Shown: one piece after another, positions 56,513 through 64,000 of the stretch
Numbering within the stretch: the first letter of the stretch is position 1
Layout of the letters: every line of letters begins with the position of its first letter
Source: Synechococcus sp. WH 5701
GTDB taxonomy: Bacteria; Cyanobacteriota; Cyanobacteriia; PCC-6307; Cyanobiaceae
Reading direction: 5' to 3'
Length of the DNA stretch: 64,000 nucleotides
NCBI RefSeq assembly: GCF_000153045.1
Contig: NZ_CH724160.1
Coordinates: 311,142-375,141, forward strand
Notes under the pieces: model-generated
What the model saw: only the letters and a program-made list of their open reading frames with translations
What the model was told of the DNA's origin: nothing
Database searches by the model: none
Made by a program: the position numbers and the translations under genes

Positions 56513-56917
56513 ATGACAGCCGTTGGCATGAAGATCGGGGCCCTCGCCATCCGCAGTGGCCTGCCGATCAAGACCCTCCGCTACTACGAAGATCTCGGCC
56601 TCCTGCCGGCGGTGGGCCGCAGCGAAGGCGGTTACCGCCTGTTCGGTGAGGAGAGCCTGCGGCGCCTGGACTTCATCCGGCGGCTCAAGAGCCTCGGTCT
56701 GACTCTTGATGAAATTCAGGAGTGTCTGGCGGTCCACGATGCCGGTGAGCTCCCCTGCGGCGACATCCAGCGGCAGCTGCAACGGCAGATCGATCTGGTG
56801 GACGAAAGGCTGCGGGAACTGCGTCTGTTCAGAAGGGAACTGCAAAGCCTGCTGAAGAACTGGCAAAGCGATCCAGCGCCTAACACGTCCGTGATCTGCC
56901 CGAATCTCAACGTCTGA
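56513..56917 (+). CDS. MerR-family metal-responsive regulator
   Basis: The protein of about 134 residues has the MerR winged helix-turn-helix (MKIGALAIRSGLPIKTLRYY, EDLGLLP) and a dimer helix (RQIDLVDERLRELRLFRREL). One cysteine sits in ELPCGDIQRQL, at the place that is Cys79 in ZntR and Ser77 in CueR, and a second in SVICPN near the end. The CueR-type C-x7-C loop is absent, so the metal is uncertain. It overlaps the divergent promoter and should regulate the metal operon. Confidence 0.92.
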   Translation: MTAVGMKIGALAIRSGLPIKTLRYYEDLGLLPAVGRSEGGYRLFGEESLRRLDFIRRLKSLGLTLDEIQECLAVHDAGELPCGDIQRQLQRQIDLVDERLRELRLFRRELQSLLKNWQSDPAPNTSVICPNLNV

Positions 56918-57025
56918 GCAGCCCCCGGCTGGCGGAGGTCGCGTGAACATTCGGCTGAATTGTCAAGCCACTGGCTAGCCCATGGCCACCGTGGAGATGG
57001 ACGGTAAGCGAGCGGTCTTGAAACG

Positions 57026-57757
57026 ATGGCCAACAACGATCCACGCCGAAGACTCTTCGGGCGGCCAGCCCTGCTGCTGCTGGCCACAGGAGGCATCATC
57101 ACGGTCTCCCTTTGGGCTGGTACCCAGTGCCTGTCCCAGGGTTGGGGCGGTGCAGGCATGCATGGAACTGGAGGAGGACCAGGCATGCCCGGGTATGGAG
57201 GAGGCGTGGGTGGCCCTGGCCAGATGGGGATGGGTTATTCGGATCAGCAGTTCATCGTGATGATGATCCCCCACCACGACGGGGCGATCGCCATGGCCGA
57301 TCTCGCCCTCACCCGCGCGCAGCGGCCCGAGATCAAGGCCCTGGCCAAGAGCATCAAGGCCAGTCAGACCCGTGAGAACGCCCAGATGCGTGCCTGGTAC
57401 AAGCAGTGGTACGGCAAAGATGTGCCCAGTTGGGGACCGGGCACAGGCTGGGGCTGGCAGAACGGCATGGGGATGGGCATGGGGATGGGGATGGGGATGG
57501 GGATGGGCATGGGTGGAGGTATGGGTGGGGGCGCCATGGGCGGGTGGACGAACCTCTCTGCCCTGAGCGCAGCCCCGGACTTCGACCGTGCCTTCATCGA
57601 GCAGATGATTCCCCACCACCAGATGGGCGTGATGATGGCCTCGATGGCCCAGACCAATTCCCAGCACCCGGAGCTTCGTCAGTTGCAGCAGGCCATGGTG
57701 CGGGTGCAGAGCGATGAAATCCAGCAGATGGCCCAGTGGTACCGCAGCTGGTACTGA
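57026..57757 (+). CDS. Tandem DUF305 protein with Gly-Met linker
   Basis: The 243-residue protein has an N-terminal membrane anchor or signal (RPALLLLATGGIITVSLWAG) and two DUF305 (ferritin-like) motifs: MIPHHDGAIAMADLAL (residues 80-95) and MIPHHQMGVMMASMAQ (residues 194-209). A Gly-Met repeat linker (57467-57512 in DNA) joins them. The methionine-rich linker and MM/HH motifs fit periplasmic copper or silver binding. It follows the MerR gene by about 110 bases. Confidence 0.88.
   Translation: MANNDPRRRLFGRPALLLLATGGIITVSLWAGTQCLSQGWGGAGMHGTGGGPGMPGYGGGVGGPGQMGMGYSDQQFIVMMIPHHDGAIAMADLALTRAQRPEIKALAKSIKASQTRENAQMRAWYKQWYGKDVPSWGPGTGWGWQNGMGMGMGMGMGMGMGMGGGMGGGAMGGWTNLSALSAAPDFDRAFIEQMIPHHQMGVMMASMAQTNSQHPELRQLQQAMVRVQSDEIQQMAQWYRSWY
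57467..57512 (+). repeat. GGGATG/GGCATG hexamer array in the DUF305 gene
   Basis: Eight near-identical six-base units encode an alternating Met-Gly run. Units vary between GGGATG and GGCATG. Such arrays change length easily by replication slippage in whole-codon steps, so the linker length may differ between strains without loss of frame. Confidence 0.85.
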
Positions 57758-57763
57758 GCCGCC

Positions 57764-58099
57764 ATGACAGCCGACGAGGAAGTCCTGCTCGCCGTTCACA
57801 CCACGGTGGCGAGCCAAGACGACGCCAGACGGCTGGCACGGGAGGTGATCAGGGCCGGGCTGGCGGCCTGTGCCCAGCTGGAGCCGATCGAGAGCCTCTA
57901 CATCTGGAAGGGCGAGCTGGTGGAGGAGCCAGAAATCCGGATCACCTTCAAGACCACCCGGCAGCGCCTGCAGTCGCTGATGAAGGTGATTCGTGAGGCT
58001 CACCCTTACGAGATCCCGGCAATCACGGCCACGCCCCTGCAGGATCCGGATCCCGCCTATCTGAGCTGGGTGGTCGGGCAAACGCACCCCAAAGCCTGA
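57764..58099 (+). CDS. cutA: Divalent-ion tolerance protein CutA
   Basis: The 111-residue CutA1 protein forms trimers and affects tolerance to copper and other divalent ions. The core motif is GLAACAQLEPIESLYIWKGE (residues 32-51), and the C-terminal YEIPAITATPLQ segment forms the trimer sheet. It begins seven bases after the DUF305 gene, consistent with shared metal-related transcription. Its exact metal role in cyanobacteria is debated. Confidence 0.93.
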   Translation: MTADEEVLLAVHTTVASQDDARRLAREVIRAGLAACAQLEPIESLYIWKGELVEEPEIRITFKTTRQRLQSLMKVIREAHPYEIPAITATPLQDPDPAYLSWVVGQTHPKA

Positions 58100-58146
58100 A
58101 CTGGGGGCGTCAGGATGGCAGCCTCGCCGCCCATCCCAGCGCCCCG

Positions 58147-59130
58147 ATGAACATCAGCGCCATCAGCTCCGGCCCGGTGATCAGCTCGCCGCCGCCACCT
58201 CCCTGGGTGGATGCGCGCACGCCGCTGGGCCGACTGATCGCTGCGGTTCTGGCGGTGGAGCCCATGCGGCAGCTGCTGTTCCTGCAGGCCCGGCGGATGA
58301 TGATCCGGACGGCCGAAACCCGGGGCATCCCCTGGCGCCATCGCCGTGAGCAGTTGCGCCAGCAGGCGGAGCCGCTGCTGGCCAGCAGCACCGAGGCGGC
58401 CGTTGTGACCCCGCCCTACTACCGGGCCCGCTTCCACGCCTATGCCCAGGGCAACCTCTGCTGGGATGCCGCCTGTGAGGCGGAGCAGGCCACCGATTCG
58501 GTGGCGCTGCGGGTCTGGAAAGAGGAGAAGCAACTCAGCCCGGAAGCCGCCCAGCAGCGCATGCGCAACGGCATCTATGCCGCGATCGAACCCAGCCTCA
58601 GCGGCCCGGTGCGCAACGTCCTCGACATCGGCTGCTCGGTGGGGGTGGGCACCCTGGCGCTGACCGACTGGCTGGAGCAGCACGGCCACAGCGGCGTGCA
58701 CGTGAGCGGCCTCGACCTCTCCCCCCAGATGCTCGCGGTGGCGAAGGTGCGCGATGCCGGCGGCCGCATCAAGGCCTGGCACCACCGCGCCGCCGAGGCC
58801 AGCGGCCTGCCGGCGGCGAGCTTCGATCTGATCACCGCCCAGTTCCTTTGCCATGAACTGCCGGGTGACGCCAGCCGCGCGGTGCTCAGGGAAGCGAAGC
58901 GGCTGCTGCGGCCCCAAGGCGTGCTGGCCCTGGTGGACCAGGACCCGGAAGCGGAGGTGATCCGCGCCATGCCGCCGGCCCTGGCCACCCTGCTCAAGGC
59001 CACAGAGCCCTACCTCGAGGACTACTTCCGTCTGGATCTGCCTGCCGCCCTGGCCGAGGCAGGCTTCGCTGCCATCCGCCGGGTGGCCTCCGACCACCGC
59101 CACCGGGTGCTGGTGGCCACCTGTCCGTGA
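58147..59130 (+). CDS. Class I SAM-dependent methyltransferase
   Basis: The 327-residue protein has motif I in NVLDIGCSVGVGTLALTDWL (about residues 157-176), VSGLDLSPQMLAVAKVRDAG, and FDLITAQFLCHELPG as the motif IV region. The N-terminal ~140 residues precede the methyltransferase fold and may hold the substrate. A GTGA overlap couples it to moaD. The acceptor is unknown. Confidence 0.85.
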   Translation: MNISAISSGPVISSPPPPPWVDARTPLGRLIAAVLAVEPMRQLLFLQARRMMIRTAETRGIPWRHRREQLRQQAEPLLASSTEAAVVTPPYYRARFHAYAQGNLCWDAACEAEQATDSVALRVWKEEKQLSPEAAQQRMRNGIYAAIEPSLSGPVRNVLDIGCSVGVGTLALTDWLEQHGHSGVHVSGLDLSPQMLAVAKVRDAGGRIKAWHHRAAEASGLPAASFDLITAQFLCHELPGDASRAVLREAKRLLRPQGVLALVDQDPEAEVIRAMPPALATLLKATEPYLEDYFRLDLPAALAEAGFAAIRRVASDHRHRVLVATCP

Positions 59131-59366
59131 TCCGCGTGCGCCTGTTCGCCTCCCTGCGGGAGCAGGCGGGCTGGGGGGAGCGAAGCCTCGCCATCTCGAC
59201 GGAATCCCCGGCCCCCACACCGGCCAGCCTCTGGCAGCAGCTGGGTCTGGGTGAGGCCGTCCCGCCCCAGGTGCGGGTGGCGGTGAACCAGGCCTTCGCT
59301 GCACTCGATGAGCCGCTCCAGCCCGGCGATGTGGTGGCCTTCCTGCCCCCCATCAGTGGTGGCTGA
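59127..59366 (+). CDS. moaD: MoaD, small subunit of molybdopterin synthase
   Basis: The 79-residue ubiquitin-like protein begins MIRVRLFASLREQAGWGE and ends PPISGG; the terminal Gly-Gly is thiocarboxylated to donate sulfur for the dithiolene of molybdopterin. Its GTG start overlaps the methyltransferase stop, and moaE follows after five bases, so the three are one transcription unit. Confidence 0.93.
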   Translation: MIRVRLFASLREQAGWGERSLAISTESPAPTPASLWQQLGLGEAVPPQVRVAVNQAFAALDEPLQPGDVVAFLPPISGG

Positions 59367-59370
59367 ACTG

Positions 59371-59835
59371 ATGGCTGACCCACAACCGGACTTGGTTCTG
59401 CAGCTCCACCCCGAGCGCTTCGATCCCCTCGCGGCCCTGGCGGACTGGCAGCGGGGCTTCGCGGCCCGCGGCGCCGAAGCACCCGCGGCGGAAGCCCATT
59501 TCATCGGCCGTGTGCGCGGCCGCACCGCCAGCGGCGCGCCGCTTGAAGCCCTGGAGCTGGAGCATTACCCCGGCATGACCGAAGCCCAGATCGAGCGGAT
59601 CGCCGCCGCCATCAGCCGCCGCCATGGCCTGCTGGCGCTGCGGGTGGATCACCGGGTGGGGCGGGTGCTGCCGGGGGAGGCGATCGTGCTGGTGGCGGTG
59701 GCGGCCGATCGCCGCGGTCCGGCCCAGCGCGGTGGCCAGGAGCTGCTCGAAGCCCTCAAGCACGACGCCCCCTTCTGGAAGCGCGAATGGTGCGGCGGCG
59801 TGGGCACCTGGGTGGAGGGCAACACCGCCTACTGA
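59371..59835 (+). CDS. moaE: MoaE, large subunit of molybdopterin synthase
   Basis: The protein of about 154 residues has FIGRVRGRTASGAPLEALEL with the family's N-terminal strand, LRVDHRVGRVLPGEAIVLVA, and KHDAPFWKREW containing the conserved lysine that contacts MoaD. With MoaD it inserts two sulfurs into precursor Z. The ATG at 59371 is five bases after moaD; a GTG at 59359 is an alternative. Confidence 0.94.
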   Translation: MADPQPDLVLQLHPERFDPLAALADWQRGFAARGAEAPAAEAHFIGRVRGRTASGAPLEALELEHYPGMTEAQIERIAAAISRRHGLLALRVDHRVGRVLPGEAIVLVAVAADRRGPAQRGGQELLEALKHDAPFWKREWCGGVGTWVEGNTAY

Positions 59836-59870
59836 CCACCGGCTGAACCACTGGGGCCCAGCGGCGGCCC

Positions 59871-61124
59871 TCAGAAGATCGGAAGCCGCAGCAGCTGCGC
59901 CCACAGCTCCGTGCCCGCCGCCAGGGTGCCCAGCTCCGCCGGAATCTCCAGCAGCAGGTCGGCCCTCTGCAGCGAACCGATGCGCGAGGAGGCCTGGCTG
60001 CCGTCCACCAAGGCCAGCAGCTCCCCTTCGGCTCCCACCTGCAGACGGGCGCGGGCCAGCTCGGGGCGGCCTGCACCACGCCGAAGCTCGGCCGCCAGGC
60101 GCACTTTCAGGCGCGGCAGCGGCTCCACCGGCGCCCCCTCCAGCCGCTGCAGAGCCGGCACCAGCAGCTGCAGGGCCGTGATCGCCACCGCCACCGGATT
60201 GCCCGGCAGCCCGAAAAACGGCGTGCCCAGCAGCTCCCCGAAGGCGAAGGGCCTCCCGGGCTTGAGGAACAACTTCCAGAAGGCCACCGATCCAAGCTCC
60301 GCCAGCAGCGGCCGGATCCAGTCGCTGTCGCCCGCCGACACACCGCCGGTGCTTGCCACCAGATCACAGCCGGCCGCCAGCTCCAGCAACGCCGCGCGCA
60401 GAGCGGCGGGCTGATCGGCCACCAGCCGCCGCTCGGCCACCACCACCCCCAGCCGCTCCAGCAGCGCCACCAACAGCGTGCCGTTGCTCTCCCAGATCTG
60501 CCCTGGCCCGCGGGCGCTTCCCGCCGGCACCAGCTCATCGCCGGTGATCAGCAGCCCCAGCCGGGGCCGCGGCCGCAGCGCCAGCTCCGCCACTCCGCAG
60601 CTGGCCAGCCTGCCCAGATCGGCGGGCCCCAGGCGCACTCCGGCGCCCAGCAGCTCCTGGCCGGCGCCGGCCTCCTCGTCGGCGGCGCGGATCCAGGGGT
60701 TGGGCCCAGCCTCGCGGCTGAGGCGCAGGCGCTCACCATCGGCTTCCACCAGCTCCTGGGGCAGCACCCTGGTGGCCCCCTCGGGCAGGGGCGCGCCGGT
60801 GAGGATGCGGATCGCCTCCCCCTCAGCCAGGGGCCGTGGGTAGGGAGCGCCGGGGGCCGAGCGGCCCATCAGCGGCCACGAGTGTCCCACCTGCGGGACA
60901 CTCGTGGCCGCCAGGGCATAGCCATCCATGATCGAGGCGCGAAAGCCGGGCACCGCCTCCGTGGCCACCACCGACTCGGCAGTCACCCGGCCCAGGGCCT
61001 GCTGCAACGGCAGGCTCTCGCTGCCGGCCAGGGGTGTGAGGGCGGCGAGCACCTGGCGGCGGGCCTCCTCCAGGGGCAGGCCTTCGCGGGGATAGGGCTC
61101 AAGCGATGCAGCGCTGGTGCTCAT
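59871..61124 (-). CDS. moeA: Molybdopterin molybdenumtransferase MoeA
   Basis: MoeA inserts molybdate into adenylated molybdopterin. The 417-residue protein has the family core VPGFRASIMDGYALAA near residue 58, VASTGGVSAGDSDWIRPLLA with the molybdate/nucleotide site, and PFFGLPGNPVAVAITALQLL. It is divergent from nothing close and faces moaE, with moaC immediately upstream on the same strand. A perfect 17-base-pair inverted repeat lies inside its coding sequence at 60872-60911. Confidence 0.95.
   Translation of the reverse strand: MSTSAASLEPYPREGLPLEEARRQVLAALTPLAGSESLPLQQALGRVTAESVVATEAVPGFRASIMDGYALAATSVPQVGHSWPLMGRSAPGAPYPRPLAEGEAIRILTGAPLPEGATRVLPQELVEADGERLRLSREAGPNPWIRAADEEAGAGQELLGAGVRLGPADLGRLASCGVAELALRPRPRLGLLITGDELVPAGSARGPGQIWESNGTLLVALLERLGVVVAERRLVADQPAALRAALLELAAGCDLVASTGGVSAGDSDWIRPLLAELGSVAFWKLFLKPGRPFAFGELLGTPFFGLPGNPVAVAITALQLLVPALQRLEGAPVEPLPRLKVRLAAELRRGAGRPELARARLQVGAEGELLALVDGSQASSRIGSLQRADLLLEIPAELGTLAAGTELWAQLLRLPIF
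60872..60911. repeat. Perfect inverted repeat inside moeA
   Basis: GCGGCCACGAGTGTCCC (60872-60888) pairs over all 17 bases with its complement at 60895-60911, around the six-base loop ACCTGC. It lies in moeA codons for SVPQVGHSWP. Such a strong stem is unusual inside a coding gene; it may be an inserted palindromic repeat kept in frame, or a structure that slows translation. Confidence 0.85.
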
Positions 61125-61137
61125 CGGGGCTCACGGC

Positions 61138-61653
61138 TCAGGAGGGCACGGCGCTGGGATGGATCCAGTCGCCGTGGCGTCCCCCCGTTTTGCTCAGCAG
61201 CCGCACCGGGCCGATGGTCATGGCCGGATCAGCGGATTTCACCATGTCGTAGAGGGTGAGCAGACCCACCTGCACGGCGGTGAGTGCCTCCATCTCCACA
61301 CCGGTGGGACCGGTGCTGCGCGCGCTGGCCTCGAGGCGCAGGCCACAGCCATCGGCGCTGGGCTCGATGCGCACCTCCAGGCCCGTGAGCGCGATCGGAT
61401 GGCACAGAGGGATCAGCTCCCAGGTGCGCTTGGCCCCCTGGATCGCCGCCACCCGTGCCACAGCCAGCACATCGCCTTTGGGGGCCCGGCCTTCCAGCAC
61501 CAGGGCCAGCACCGAAGCCTCCATGCTGAGGAAGCCTTCGGCCACGGCGCGGCGGTCTGTGGCGGGGCGATCGCCCACCTCCACCATGTGCACCTCACCG
61601 CTGGCGTTGAGGTGGCTGAGCCGGCCCGGGGCTGAATCCATGCCGGCGATCAT
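61138..61653 (-). CDS. moaC: Cyclic pyranopterin monophosphate synthase MoaC
   Basis: The 171-residue protein catalyses the second step of molybdopterin synthesis. [39 protein letters not shown] and [23 protein letters not shown]-type segments (the catalytic lysine is in [10 protein letters not shown]) match the family. It lies 13 bases upstream of moeA on the same strand and is cotranscribed. Confidence 0.95.
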   Translation of the reverse strand: MIAGMDSAPGRLSHLNASGEVHMVEVGDRPATDRRAVAEGFLSMEASVLALVLEGRAPKGDVLAVARVAAIQGAKRTWELIPLCHPIALTGLEVRIEPSADGCGLRLEASARSTGPTGVEMEALTAVQVGLLTLYDMVKSADPAMTIGPVRLLSKTGGRHGDWIHPSAVPS

Positions 61654-61665
61654 GGCGGGTCGAGA

Positions 61666-62139
61666 TCACTTCATCATCGAATCCTTCACCTTGGAGTCGT
61701 GCTGGATGGGCGCCCAGGCCATGGTGGCGTTGAACTTCTGGCACCAGATCAGCACCGACTTCTGCTTGCTCAGATCGATCGAGGCGGGGATCACGTACCT
61801 CTGGGCTCCCTTGCTCGACTTGAGCGGCGCGAGCACGGTGTAGCTGCCGGCCTTGAGCTCGTACTTGGGAGGCTTGCTCATCGCCAGCGGCTTGGCCGAT
61901 GGGCTGAAGGCCACCTTCAGATCAGGAGCACTGTCGTTGGTCTTGAAATCACTGCTGAGCACGAGCACCTGCTTGCCCGCTTCGGTCTTGATCATGAAGC
62001 TGCCACTCACCGGGGCTTCGGCCTTCTGAAACATGCCGCTGTGGGCACCCATCTCGGCGGCCTGGACTGCCAGCACGGTGGATGCGCCCAGGGCCAGGGC
62101 GGCGAGGCCGCGGCCAACGGTTTGATTGGAGAACAACAT
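61666..62139 (-). CDS. Secreted DM13-domain protein
   Basis: The protein of about 157 residues has a signal peptide (VGRGLAALALGASTVLAVQA) and a DM13 domain (SGSFMIKTEAGKQVLVLSSD; then APDLKVAFSPSAKPLAMSKP; IDLSKQKSVLIWCQKFNATM). The single conserved cysteine in VLIWCQKF is typical of DM13, which is proposed to take part in redox reactions. It is divergent from an ECF sigma factor, its likely regulator. Confidence 0.88.
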   Translation of the reverse strand: MLFSNQTVGRGLAALALGASTVLAVQAAEMGAHSGMFQKAEAPVSGSFMIKTEAGKQVLVLSSDFKTNDSAPDLKVAFSPSAKPLAMSKPPKYELKAGSYTVLAPLKSSKGAQRYVIPASIDLSKQKSVLIWCQKFNATMAWAPIQHDSKVKDSMMK

Positions 62140-62272
62140 GACGGGTGGGTGGTGTGAGACCCCTTCCATACCGGCGGGGGCAGCCATCGGATTGCCCCGC
62201 TCCCCTGGCCAATCCGATCCGCATGCTCAGCGGTACACCATCTGTTCCAGACCGTTCGGCTCCCCGTTGCGC

Positions 62273-62848
62273 GTGACCAACCCCGAGCCCAACGCCACCG
62301 CACCCCCCGGGGCCAGGCTCCAGGACAACCACCCAGCGGGGTACCCCGATCTGGCCGGCCTCTACGACGCCTGCGGCGCCCCGGTGTTCCGCCTGGCTCT
62401 GAGGCTCAGTCAGTCCCATCAGGAGGCGGAAGACCTCTGCCACGACGTCTTCCTGCGTTACTGGCAGCAGGGCCGCTACGACCCGAGGCGGGGGCCGGTG
62501 CTGGCCTACCTGCTGATGATGACCCGCTCGATGGCGTTCAACCGCATCGAGCAGCGCCGCAACCGCTGGCAGCTGGTGCAACGCTGGTCGCAGCAGCTGT
62601 TTCCCTCGGCCGTGCGCAGCCCCCAGGAAGCCGCCGAGGCCGATGACCTCTCCCAGCGGGTGCGCCTGGCCCTCGAGGCGATCCCCGCCAACCAGCGCCA
62701 GGTGCTGGAGATGGCCTACTACGAGGGCCTGAGCCAGTCGGCGATCGCCGAACGGCTGCAACTGCCCCTCGGCACCGTCAAGACCCGCTCCCGCCAGGGT
62801 CTGATTCGCCTGCGCGACCAGCTGATCGACGACCGCCCGCAATCATGA
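62273..62848 (+). CDS. ECF-type RNA polymerase sigma factor
   Basis: The protein of about 191 residues has sigma region 2 (LYDACGAPVFRLALRLSQSH; EDLCHDVFLRYWQQG) and region 4 (YYEGLSQSAIAERLQLPLGT; VKTRSRQG), lacking regions 1 and 3 as in ECF sigmas (SigK/RpoE-like). The GTG at 62273 is a likely start. It overlaps the downstream anti-sigma gene by an ATGA and is divergent from the DM13 gene, which it probably transcribes. Confidence 0.92.
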   Translation: MTNPEPNATAPPGARLQDNHPAGYPDLAGLYDACGAPVFRLALRLSQSHQEAEDLCHDVFLRYWQQGRYDPRRGPVLAYLLMMTRSMAFNRIEQRRNRWQLVQRWSQQLFPSAVRSPQEAAEADDLSQRVRLALEAIPANQRQVLEMAYYEGLSQSAIAERLQLPLGTVKTRSRQGLIRLRDQLIDDRPQS

Positions 62849-63570
62849 GCATCCGCGACCCCCATACCCACGAAACCGGACCTGAGGCGGAGGCCGATCT
62901 CGACCTGCTGCTGGCCGGCCATGCCCTCGGCGACCTCGACGAACAGGAGCGCCAGCGGCTGGCGGCGCTCTTGCAGGAGCGCCCTGAGCTGCGCCAGCGC
63001 CTCGATGAGTTCAGCACCACCCTCGAACTGCTGCCCCTCGCCCTCCCCGCCGCCGCCAGTCCGCCGCAGCGCCTGCGCCAACGCCTGCTGGCTCAGCCTC
63101 CACCGCGGCGGGCGATCCTCCCCTGGCTGCTGCCGGCAGTGATGGGACTGGGGGTGCTGGTGCTGGGCAGCCAGCTGCACCAGACCCGCCAGCAGCTGGC
63201 GCGGGTGCAGCAGCAGGCCGGCACAAACGGCACCCTCACCCCCGCCAGCCGGGAGATGCCTCTCCAGGCCATGGGCGGCGAGGGCGGCGCCAGCGGCAAG
63301 GTGCTGGTCACGGGCAACCCCACCCACAACATGCTGATGCTCGACGGGCTGCCGCCGCCACCGCCCAACAGCACCTACCGGCTCTGGGCCCGCGTCAATG
63401 GCCGCGAGGTGGGCTGCGTTCCCTTCGTTCCCGACGGCAAGGGTCATGTGGCCATGCCGATCCCCACCTACCCCACCAGCGCCGCCAGCAGCGTCAGCGT
63501 CAGCATCGAATCGCTGGGGGGCCTGGGGGCCCAGCCCGCCGGACGCCGCATTCTCACCAGCACGATCTGA
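62845..63570 (+). CDS. Anti-sigma factor, RskA-like
   Basis: The 241-residue protein has a cytoplasmic N-domain (DLLLAGHALGDLDEQERQRL) that binds the sigma factor, one membrane helix (PWLLPAVMGLGVLVLGSQLH) and an external domain resembling the RskA/anti-sigma-K C-terminal part (NSTYRLWARVNGREVGCVPF; HVAMPIPTYP). The cell-surface part would sense a signal and release the sigma factor. ATGA overlap with the sigma gene fixes their stoichiometry. Confidence 0.88.
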   Translation: MSIRDPHTHETGPEAEADLDLLLAGHALGDLDEQERQRLAALLQERPELRQRLDEFSTTLELLPLALPAAASPPQRLRQRLLAQPPPRRAILPWLLPAVMGLGVLVLGSQLHQTRQQLARVQQQAGTNGTLTPASREMPLQAMGGEGGASGKVLVTGNPTHNMLMLDGLPPPPPNSTYRLWARVNGREVGCVPFVPDGKGHVAMPIPTYPTSAASSVSVSIESLGGLGAQPAGRRILTSTI

Positions 63571-63578
63571 TCTCCACC

Positions 63579-64000
63579 GTGACCACTGCCCCCCACCTGA
63601 CCACCCCAAGGCGCAGCCGACAGGAGCCCACCCAGGCCTTCCCGCCAATCAACCGCGGCCGCCTGGACACCCTGCAGGTGAACCTCACCTACCGCTGCAA
63701 CCAGGCCTGCGTGCACTGCCACGTGAATGCCGGGCCGACCCGCACGGAAAGCATGGAGGCCACCACCCTGGCCCTGATCCCCGAGGTGCTGGCCGCCAGG
63801 GGTCTGCGCTGCCTCGACCTGACCGGTGGGGCACCGGAGCTGCACCCTCAGTTCCGGGAGCTGGTGCGAGAGGCCCGCGCCCTGGGGGTGGAGGTGATCG
63901 ATCGCTGCAACCTCACGATTCTGCAGGAACCGGATCAGGAAGATCTGGCCGCCTTTCTCGCCGAGCAGGGGGTCACGGTGGTGGCCTCACTGCCCTGCTA
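63579..64000 (+). CDS. ArsS-like radical SAM protein (3' end beyond window)
   Basis: A GTG-started frame runs to the window end (about 140 codons). It holds the radical SAM cluster motif VNLTYRCNQACVHCHVNAGP (C-x3-C-x2-C) and DLTGGAPELHPQFRELVREA. This pattern matches ArsS-type radical SAM/Cys-rich proteins linked to arsenosugar synthesis and related selenosugar or peptide modification. It begins eight bases after the anti-sigma gene. The missing C-terminus would carry the Cys-rich domain that decides the subtype. Confidence 0.82.
   Translation, partial: MTTAPHLTTPRRSRQEPTQAFPPINRGRLDTLQVNLTYRCNQACVHCHVNAGPTRTESMEATTLALIPEVLAARGLRCLDLTGGAPELHPQFRELVREARALGVEVIDRCNLTILQEPDQEDLAAFLAEQGVTVVASLPC

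Noticed and set aside
58057-59304. A 415-codon minus-strand frame over the methyltransferase gene
   Set aside because: Pro/Arg/Gly-rich and without recognisable domain; the plus-strand methyltransferase and moaD explain it.
62245-62262. AGACCGTTCGG near the sigma-factor gene resembling the TetR operator
   Set aside because: The second half-site is missing (GCTCC in place of TCT), so a chance match is likely.

Overview
The window looks like chromosome from a high-GC cyanobacterium of the Synechococcus/Cyanobium type. The support is the cyanobacterial Sll0783-Sll0787-type gene set, the large share of conserved cyanobacterial hypothetical genes, GTG starts, and repeated copies of the HIP1 octamer GCGATCGC (for example at 2143, 4850, 31168, 54768, 61567 and 62741). 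The genus is inferred. No rRNA, tRNA or CRISPR array was seen.

Layout. 0-10.6 kb: housekeeping and membrane genes (SprT-like protease, ligA, choice-of-anchor I protein, TVP38-like protein, a molybdopterin oxidoreductase with its cytochrome b, mscL). 10.6-14.9 kb: an IS256-type transposase among a gene remnant, hairpins and small secreted proteins. 15.0-22.7 kb: a sulfatase island with a formylglycine-generating enzyme, two sulfatases (one frameshifted), an HdeD-like protein, a HAD phosphatase, an AraC regulator and a decayed second copy of the HAD 3' end. 22.9-31.8 kb: valS, an Fe(II)/2OG oxygenase, a methyltransferase, an SDR, a binding lipoprotein and an MscS channel. 31.8-35.5 kb: a degraded patch with a trpF remnant, a DszB-like desulfinase gene broken by a frameshift and a 1,229-bp IS5-type element with a 4-bp target duplication, an intact rhodanese, and a decayed alpha/beta hydrolase.

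35.6-45.6 kb: an extended Nit1C (nitrilase 1) cluster. A seven-gene minus-strand operon (Sll0783-like, nitrilase, radical SAM, acetyltransferase, AIR-synthase-like, MSMEG_0570-like, HPP) is divergent from a plus-strand unit (flavin monooxygenase, desaturase, alpha/beta hydrolase, type III glutamine synthetase). 45.6-47.8 kb: a TetR regulator divergent from GST and PNPOx-like genes, with paired operators and a decayed duplicate of its promoter and start. 48.1-53.0 kb: secreted and envelope proteins. 53.1-58.1 kb: a copper or heavy-metal island with a cupredoxin, CopA-like ATPase, two DUF3721 proteins, a MerR regulator over a 20-bp-spacer promoter, a two-domain DUF305 protein and CutA. 58.1-64.0 kb: a methyltransferase, moaD, moaE, moeA and moaC, a DM13 protein divergent from an ECF sigma/anti-sigma pair, and the start of an ArsS-like radical SAM gene.

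How parts fit: the FGE would activate the sulfatases; the moa/moe genes can supply cofactor to the molybdo-oxidoreductase; the Nit1C enzymes probably release ammonium from a nitrile-like or cyanide-derived compound for GlnT to assimilate; the MerR protein sits on the promoter facing the metal-export operon. The best leads are the extended Nit1C cluster, the IS-split desulfinase with its restorable reading frame, and the sulfatase island with its footprint of duplication.
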